Source of the DNA: Gamsiella multidivaricata
Lineage: Eukaryota; Mortierellomycota; Mortierellomycetes; Mortierellales; Mortierellaceae
Length of the DNA: 64,000 nucleotides
Direction: 5' to 3'
NCBI RefSeq assembly: GCF_025024155.1
Contig: NW_026251802.1
Span: 62,001 to 126,000, forward strand
Shown here: in pieces, positions 57,367 to 64,000 of the stretch
Layout: every line of letters starts with the position of its first letter
Numbering within the stretch: the first letter of the stretch is position 1
Notes under the pieces: generated by a model
Database searches by the model: none
The model's input: only the letters and a program-made list of their open reading frames with translations
Told to the model about the DNA's origin: nothing
Made by a program: the position numbers and the translations under genes

Positions 57367-58688
57367 CTAATCGAAGTATTCCGTCTGGGCACCGCCGTCA
57401 ACGACGTCCAGAACCTTGTACATGCTCTCGATGCCGCCATTGGGTTGACGCTTAAAAATTTCCTGCACTGCCGCCGCAATCTCGCCAAAGTTCTCGGTCG
57501 CTAATACCAGGATGGTGGGTCCAGCACCGCTCAGACAAATGCCCACGACACCGGGATAGGTCTTCGGCGTGATCTGCTCCAGCATCTCTGACATTCCAGG
57601 AATCTAATTGCAGAAGCAAGATATACGAAAATACATGGTGAAAATGTTAGTTCTTGCGAAATTGATCGCTTGGTTGACAACGCACGAATTACTTAGCTCT
57701 GTTTGAAGTGAGAGAAACGAGGAGAACAAAAATTAGGGCCATACCAAATGCTTCCTGTATGGCTGATGGACTTTATCGCTCATCGCCTTGTGGATCAAAT
57801 CGGCATCGACAGGTGTACGGGATAACGCTGTAGTCAAGACTGCAATGCGCTGCAGGTTGTAGATCTATCATGGGCGAAGTTGCGAAATAAGGTTGTAGAG
57901 GAGACATGGCGTCAGCATGTCGGTTACGCCTTCAAATACCGGATACACAATGCAATGGCACATGTAGTGGAGATCAAACAGCAGCAACAAAAGGTGCTTA
58001 CAACATCCGCGCGCTCGTACATGTCAGGGAGCACAGCCCTGGCATCCTCGGTGGCGACCTCGAAATCAGGAATGACCGCAATTGCCTTAATTTCCTTGGC
58101 CCATCCCAACTGGATATAGTGTCCGATGTCCGTCACTGGCGTTGGTGGTTGAGCCGCTCCATTCCTCGTAGGTTCCGATCGGGGGATACTGGAGGGCTCC
58201 AGCTCCTCTGGTTCCAGCTCTCTCAGGAAGCTGGCGACGAATCCACCAAACAGGGCCGGGGCCACATTGTCCGGGTGACGCTCGACCATCAAGCAGTAAT
58301 CAAGCATGCGATCTTTAGTCATACCCAAGTTTCCTGCAGCATTCGCGAGCACCACGCCGGCAACTACTGCAGAGCCCGATGAACCGAGACCACGGCCTAG
58401 GGGAATCGGGTTCGTGACATGAATCTTGAGCGGTGGCAAGGAAGTGATGCCGTAGGTCGAGAGGACGTAGAGGGCAGTTTTTGTGATCAGGTTCTTTTCT
58501 GGAACCAGGGGCACATCCTTGGCACCCTCGCCTTCATAGGTCATTTGAAGTCCAGATCCTGCGGGGAGCCTCTCACAGTCGAGGGTGAGGTAGAGCGAGA
58601 AGGCCATGCCCAAGACATCGAAGCCTGGGCCAATATTGGCCGACGTCGCTGGGACAGTAACCTTGAACTTGTTGAGGGGGGCTGCCAT
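57367..58688 (-). CDS. THR1: Homoserine kinase (GHMP family)
   Basis: Homoserine kinase phosphorylates homoserine with ATP in threonine (and isoleucine) synthesis. Exons 58002-58688, 57745-57864 and 57367-57603 give 347 residues, near the yeast Thr1 length of about 357. The GHMP ATP-binding motif is PLGRGLGSSGSAVVAG at about residues 96-111. VPATSANIGPGFDVLG marks the N-terminus, MVERHPDNVAPALFGGF the core, and GICLSGAGPTILV the third GHMP motif. The start ATG at 58688 begins MAAPLNKFKVTVPATS; there is no leader for mitochondria. The gene lies tail-to-head with zuotin, both on the minus strand, 122 bp apart. Confidence 0.96.
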
Positions 58689-59370
58689 AGTGTAAGAGGT
58701 CGTTAAGGTGGGCGGCGGAATGACGGCAGAATGCGAATGCCTTGAATGGAGCGGGGAGCGGAGAGAGGAATGGAGGAGTAGAGACAAGGGATCAGCGGTG
58801 CCTGGAGTGATGGTGGGGAAGTTAAGAGATAAGAAAACAGGGTGTACGAAGGTGCGGGGAAATAAAGATCTTCCCACAACTCCAACATTTGACGGTCCTT
58901 TGCGCGCCTGTTGTTTCCTTTCCTCATACCTTCCCTCTGGCGACTGTCACCATGCTCTGTCCTCGGCGTTCCGTGCGAGCGACCATAGGAGTACATTTAG
59001 CGAAAGACTCAAGCCGGGATATTTCCAATAAACTCGTCGTCAATGATAGAACCGTCCGAGGCTCATGAGGTTTCCAGAGACCGAGACCAGGAGGACAAAA
59101 AAAAGCGAGCCCTGGACGACCATGAAAATTGAGTGAGAAAGCGGAGAGGACTGCTTGCCGAGAAACGTCGTGCAACCCTGACAATGTATGCAGACGAGCG
59201 GTTCGAAACGCTTTTCATCGGAAGCGAATTGTCTGGACCGACAGGTCTTCACTCGAAACTGAGGAAAGTTACCTTCACTACTACGTTTAGGATCCAAATT
59301 GCCTCAATTTTGCTTTCAAGAGTAGATGGTCCACAGTCATGATTAGGGACGCGTTAGTGGGCTACAAGAA
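58689..59370. promoter_or_regulatory. Promoter region of the homoserine kinase gene and intergenic sequence
   Basis: No further gene supported. A short divergent transcript could start here but no coding sequence with recognisable motifs was found. Confidence 0.4.
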
Positions 59371-59770
59371 GCCCAGCTTGATCATCATTTCACCAGGAAG
59401 GCGCACCACGGTCGGTTTCTTGACGTAGTATATTATGGCAAGTGCCTTGGCTTTCTAGGCATTATTTCTGGTGGCGACCTGATAGAGGATGATGCCTCTA
59501 TCCACGCTACTTAGGTTTTGGATGTGTGCTGAGAAGGACAACTCATCGGGAGAAGCAAGTGGCCTGCCAATTTATCAGACCTGAACCCTATCGAGTATGT
59601 CTAGCGCCTGCTTAAAGACACGATACAGTATCGCTGCTTAAACCCCAAGGTTATCGAATACAAGGGCCAGGAAGGACTCCTTCGAACGCCTTTGCGAGGC
59701 TATGGCAAAGAAAATCTAAAAGCGAAGGGTGAACATACGGATCACTAGGCCATCAGCAAGACTCAGCTAT
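59371..59770 (+). mobile_element. Relic of a Tc1/mariner transposase, 3' half
   Basis: Plus-strand segments, with frame breaks and stops, recall the end of a Tc1/mariner transposase: IISGGDLIEDDASIHATYVL near 59470 (the second DDE motif, like DNAPIH) and WPANLSDLNPIEYV at about 59563-59605 (the third motif, like PDLNPIEHVW), followed by RLLKDTIQYRCL. Where the family has VWRLLK this copy has a TAG, and a second stop follows the DASIHAT motif. The N-terminal DNA-binding half is missing. No terminal repeats were found. It differs in family from the DDE gene at 40-42 kb. Confidence 0.75.
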
Positions 59771-61202
59771 CATTTCATCATTGAGCATAGCAACTTCATT
59801 TGATTTTTCTACTGCACTTCGAAGAGAGTCATACATTGCTATGCCTATCTGATGGTTAATGGGCATGGTAGGTACATTAAACCTGACAAGAAAGTGAATA
59901 GCCCAAGCAAGGTGTGAGAAATTCTTTATTTCCGGACATAATAGTCATATCTTTGAGTCATGCATCGTAAAATACAATTTGTTGCGGCGGTCCAAGAAGA
60001 GCAAAGGGATTAGGCCACAGGAGCAACTTCCGCGTCCTCGTCCACTTCCACAAGTATGATCTTGTCCACACCCATGAACAGGGCCTGGAACTGGAGACAT
60101 CCTGACATCAAAATCTGCTCCTGTGTCTGCTGTAGCTTCTGCAAGTGCAGAGAAGGAAGCGGATTCGACCGGGCCTGACGGAGCTGGAGATATCCTAGCC
60201 TTCTTTGATTCTGAATATATTGACATGGAGGCGAGTCTTGGGCCGCTTACAATGAGCTTCCTAGCGATTCAGGTAGCGGTAAAGGCCCCGTTGTAGTTTT
60301 CCCAAATGACATGGCGCCTGCCCTTGGAGACGCAGATGGCGTTACACTGAAATACGGCTAATCTCGTTGTAGATATGATACGCCTTCTCGTGCCGAGTTC
60401 TCTTCACACTGACACCTTTAATGAGACCTGCATCCGCGCTTCATCCGAGAAGCGCACGTAAGTGCCCCGGAAGTTGGATACCTCTATTATCTTAGCTCTG
60501 GCAGCTGTTTGGCTATGAAGCTGCTTGACTATGTCACGACAATGAGCGTATGCAACTTTTTCATGGTAGGATTGGAAAAACAAATCTGGGACTCAATTTG
60601 CCCATCTCACGCTTCGTAGCCATTTCGATAAAGAACGATCCTGAGGGCCCCAGTCTCGAGGCTGAGGAAGCGATGGTGTCCTCCGAGATACTTCATAGTA
60701 GTGCTTACCGGCAAAGGCTCTAAGGAGCCTGTTGTCTGTAGCTAGGCACCTGGACTATACCTGGTTGAGGGATGCGAATATTCAGTACACTATCTAGCCT
60801 GTGGCGTCTCCACGCGTCTCAAGAGCAATGTGTTTTGCTGTGCTTCGCGTTCTGATTATATGTGTTTTCTACTTTTCTATTCCAGTGGCCTACAGCTGAC
60901 AATGGAAATGAGACTTCAAAGTGGCCGTTTGCAAGAGAACGATTGTATCATAGACTGGTGACTAATACCTAAACACGGATATCCACCATTCAATAGACAT
61001 ATCCGCGATCACGCAAGAGGCGCAATTGCGGAGTAATTGTTGCGTTAGTAATTTTATATGGCGTGCCATCGCGATGGTTTTTTGTTCTTTAGTAGGAGAG
61101 AGACTATAGGAAGCACGCGGCCTCCAATTGGCTATGCAATGAACATTAGCGACTAATCATGGATTCTTTGAAGGGAATACTACACGTAAGGCATAGGCCA
61201 AA
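59771..61202. other. 1.4-kb stretch with no supported gene
   Basis: Short open stretches such as GDILAFFDSEYIDMEASL (about 60184) and VGLEKQIWDSICPSHAS (about 60570) look protein-like but frames break within 100-150 bases. The likeliest reading is decayed coding sequence of unknown origin next to the Tc1 relic. No repeat ends were seen. Confidence 0.4.
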
Positions 61203-63029
61203 CTACTCGCGAGAGTCCATGAAACCGCTCATCTCAATATCTTCCCGGCTCAATGCTCGATTACGATCCTCAGAATCGACCCTAGTCCGAACGCGATTAT
61301 AGGTTTTTCCCGCACTGCCGTTTGCTGCACCAATCCTTTTCTTGCCCACCTGCGTCAATACGAGCATGTAAGTCACACAGAAGAACGCAAACGCCATGAC
61401 CCAATTGATGTAGGTACTCGGATCCGAGAGGTAGTACATGACCATGTTCAGCTGCTCCTCGTGCGCAACCTGGAAAAGCAACCCCGCAGAGATCACGCCC
61501 AGCGCAGACAAGAAACCAAAGAATGCCGATACGGGTGTCTCTCCATTCGCAAGACCAGGCAAGTTGTCGCTGTGGTCAGGTCCAAGATGACGCGTTCTGG
61601 ACTTGTCCTGAAGATCATCATCTTCTAACGTAATATCGTCCTCATCGTCAACGCTGTTCCTGATACCAGACGACTCCATAGGTGAGACTGGAGGACGAAG
61701 TGCCAGCTGGATCAATCGGCAGACACCGCCCAAAATCAAGCAGTATCCAAAAAAGGTGTGCACCACGGTCGCAAACATGTAGTACTGTGCGTGCTGACCC
61801 ATACCGTATCCAGTTAAAATGATTAAAAGCGAAGGAATAGGGTTCTTGCGAATAATGAACTGAGCCAAGGGATTGAACTTGGACTCGAGTACCAGAGACA
61901 GCATTCCGCCGCCCACCCAGAGCAATCCCATTGATGTGTGTTGCAAATCCTATGAGGAGACAACGCAAAGTTTGACTGTCAGCATCCTGTAGAGAATCCC
62001 CCAGCAGAGTAAAGAGCATTATCGAAAAGGGAACTTACAGCATGCGACCAGCGAGTGCCCCATTGATGAAGAATCGAAAAGTTGATAATTCCCCAGACGG
62101 TCATGACCACGGACTCGTACCATTCCGGACGAGAGACGCCTGGGAAGGAGCCCACGAGATAGGCAATGTAGATGCCACCGTACCACCAGAACGAGCCACC
62201 CTATGATGTAGAATACACAATAATGAGCATTTACCACAGCCCTGGCACCGTGCTGTTGAGAAAAATGTATATGCGGCTCTTACCATGACAATATGTGAAA
62301 TGCACTGTCCAAAGGCCTGTCCAGGGCAGGCTTCGACGAGGCGAATGAATCCAAGGACTATCTGAATGTATGCCAAGGCCAGGTGGGCTTTACCCAGATA
62401 CGAGTGGATGTTCTTTGGCAACGAGCCTGACAGCCATGCCAAGCGCAGCCTTGGCCTGGCCTTTGTCAGCTTGCGATAGACACCCATGCCGACCTGGACA
62501 AATAGTAAAAGTAACAGCAGGTTGGCCATTGCACCGTGGGCAGAAGTCTTCCAGGCCCATCCATAGTGCTCTGCTGAGGTATCTCCAGCCTGTCGCTTCC
62601 GCATGCCAGGCATGCCACCCATGCCTGCACCAGGATCGTGGTGGTCACCGTCCCCGTTATTGTCGCCGTCATCATGATCATGGGCGTCTTCGAATATGTG
62701 GTGTCCGTATCCAAAGAAGTAGCCGGCCATGGCTATGAGGAACGTGGCAGTGTTCCAAGGCACATGGTACTTGCTTCTCCGGATACCGAGCTGGTTTGAT
62801 CAAATCAAAAATAGCACACACGGCGTTAATAACTGGTGGAAACAAAAACAAAAGAAGGGAAAAGGATACACAAGGCAAACAAGCAAAGACAACTTGCCAT
62901 AATTCCGATGGGCATAAGGATGCCGTAGGCGGTGATCATACAAGTGACATGGATGATGATGAGGGGATTGGAGAGATGTGAAGCAGAGACCGGGTGGGCA
63001 TTTGGGTTGACATCGTTCATGTGCTCCAT
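61203..63029 (-). CDS. YTP1-like multi-pass membrane protein with a GC-AG intron
   Basis: Exons 62898-63029, 62284-62790, 62039-62200 and 61203-61949 give 515 residues. It matches the YTP1-like fungal family (N-terminal DUF2427-type and C-terminal Ytp1 domain) with about ten membrane helices: IIIHVTCMITAYGILMPIGI, WNTATFLIAMAGYFFGYGHH, GAMANLLLLLLFVQVGMGVY, and VGGGMLSLVLE. A His/Asp-rich loop (DAHDHDDGDNNGDGDHHDP) and RPRLRLAWLSGSLPKNIHSY fall between helices 2 and 4. The first intron starts with GCAAGT rather than GTAAGT; the in-frame alternative donors break the frame, and GC-AG joins IGIM to LGIRRSK correctly. Function of the family is unknown, possibly a haem- or metal-linked membrane protein. 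Confidence 0.88.
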
Positions 63030-63756
63030 CTTTCTTTAAGCTAGGCTTTTTTCCCCTGTCGGGAAAAAGGAAGGATGGACTAAAGGGAGACAGACAGAAC
63101 AGGAACGAGCCGGTAGTAGTGTATGAAGTGGACAGGTGGACAAGTGGACAAGCGAACAAGGAGGATTAATGCGGAGTGAGCGGAGAGAAGAACAAAGGCA
63201 AGTCTAGACAGGTTAAGGAAGAGGATAGAAAGGGAAGGGAGGCAGCAGCAACACCGCAGGTTTTGTAGCCGTCCAAATGCGAACTTCCTCTTTGAGGCAC
63301 ATCGATTAACCGAAGTGTAAAATGCCGAAATGAAAACATACTTTTCTTGTACCTACGCCGCATCGCAGCATGTGCATAGACGGAACCCAACGAGTTGTAT
63401 TTGGTGCTTGAAGGTCGTTAGTCCCCCACCCCCCCAAAAATAAAATAAACCCCCTCCCCAAAAATGAACACTCAAGCGAGAACGAGCATGTCAAACCATC
63501 TCTCCATCTGTAAAATGTCCATGAAATGAGATCGAGAAGCTACACCATTCCATGGAACATCGTCCTACCAATCTTTTCCGCGAAAAGGGTGTTTAGTATG
63601 CATTTTCTTGGGCGCCTGTCTCTATGCTGCAACACATAAAATTTGGACTGAGAAGTTGGTAATGGTGATTTTCTACTGTGCGCGTTTTGTTCGTCCACTC
63701 CCCCTTCCCCGTTTGCAACTACTCCTCGATCACCTCAGCAGAAGACCAGGCCACCA
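63030..63756. promoter_or_regulatory. Divergent promoter region between YTP1-like and carrier genes
   Basis: The two flanking genes point away from each other over this 727-bp stretch. It holds short C-rich runs (63420-63465) and no supported coding sequence. Confidence 0.45.
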
Positions 63757-64000
63757 ATGCCTGACCAGCACCTTGTCAGCACCACAGCTACATCCAACCA
63801 TGACAGAGCCATCACTCACAAGGACACAATGGAATTACATCCACCTAACACTTCCGCCAGTAACAGTGCTAACGGCAACAGTAACGTTACCAAGAGGACA
63901 AGCATAGCTGCAGGGACACCGACTCTGTCTAAAACAGAGACCGTTCTCTGTGGTGCCGCTGCTGGTGTAGTCTCGCGCTTCGTTATTGCGCCCCTAGATG
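63757..64000 (+). CDS. Mitochondrial carrier, probably thiamine pyrophosphate carrier type, cut by window
   Basis: The frame from an ATG at 63757 runs to the right edge, about 81 residues. After a hydrophilic, Ser/Asn/Thr-rich N-terminus of about 55 residues it enters the first carrier repeat: TVLCGAAAGVVSRFVIAPLD. This is the Mitochondrial_carrier pattern preceding PxD(x)xK, with SRFVIAPLD closest to the Tpc1-type thiamine pyrophosphate carriers of fungi, which read VSRxxxAPLDVVKIR. The remaining five helices lie beyond the window. The length and identity of the substrate cannot be judged from 81 residues. Confidence 0.75.
   Translation, partial: MPDQHLVSTTATSNHDRAITHKDTMELHPPNTSASNSANGNSNVTKRTSIAAGTPTLSKTETVLCGAAAGVVSRFVIAPLD

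Noticed and set aside
59945..60226. 93-codon minus-strand frame with Cys-rich end
   Set aside because: Low-complexity with no family signature; adjacent sequence looks like decayed coding relics on the other strand.
1..64000. CRISPR array
   Set aside because: No regularly spaced repeats with unique spacers were found; the tandem repeats present are simple minisatellites, and the genome is eukaryotic.

Overview
The window is a gene-dense stretch of a fungal nuclear genome. Genes are rich in short GT-AG introns, 5' UTRs carry introns, and the conserved genes are typical eukaryotic housekeeping genes. A C-4 sterol oxidase, a GT21 ceramide glucosyltransferase, Crinkler-type N-terminal headers, a Neverland-type Rieske oxygenase and Fanzor/Crypton relics together point to an early-diverging fungus, most likely Mortierellomycotina. 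That assignment is inference from family content, not from a marker gene. Exon coordinates below were worked out by hand from splice sites and reading-frame continuity; no database search was run.

Left block, 1-22.7 kb, is mostly core genes: methylenetetrahydrofolate reductase (cut by the left edge), a C-4 methylsterol oxidase whose start codon is split by an intron, ceramide glucosyltransferase, a secreted or type I membrane protein with a 1.27-kb intron, an importin-5/Kap121 karyopherin, a small unrecognised gene that may be frameshifted, and a basic Ser/Thr-rich protein with TPX2-like segments.

Central accessory block, 22.7-47 kb, is where mobile and fast-evolving sequence concentrates. 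Its most striking element is a decayed gene on the minus strand (23.4-27.35 kb). It joins a complete XPG/FEN1-type flap-nuclease domain to a Fanzor (eukaryotic TnpB-like, RuvC) nuclease, and it is broken by two in-frame TGA codons and one 5-bp tandem duplication. Next come a truncated Crypton-like recombinase, a PD-(D/E)XK-like fragment, a 721-residue multi-pass membrane plus Rieske oxygenase gene, two adjacent Crinkler-like genes (one nuclease core looks intact, the other has lost its Glu), a DDE transposase with its first Asp replaced by Asn, a relic of the same transposase family, a 463-bp MITE with 63-65-bp inverted termini and TA target duplication, and a small cysteine-rich secreted protein.

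Right block, 47-64 kb, returns to core genes: an intact FAD monooxygenase with two degenerate relatives beside it in opposite orientations, proteasome inhibitor PI31, a 16-exon WD40 protein sharing a promoter region with PI31, zuotin (ribosome-associated DnaJ), homoserine kinase, a dead Tc1/mariner fragment, a YTP1-like multi-pass membrane protein with a GC-AG intron, and the start of a mitochondrial carrier cut by the right edge. No rRNA, convincing tRNA or CRISPR array was found.
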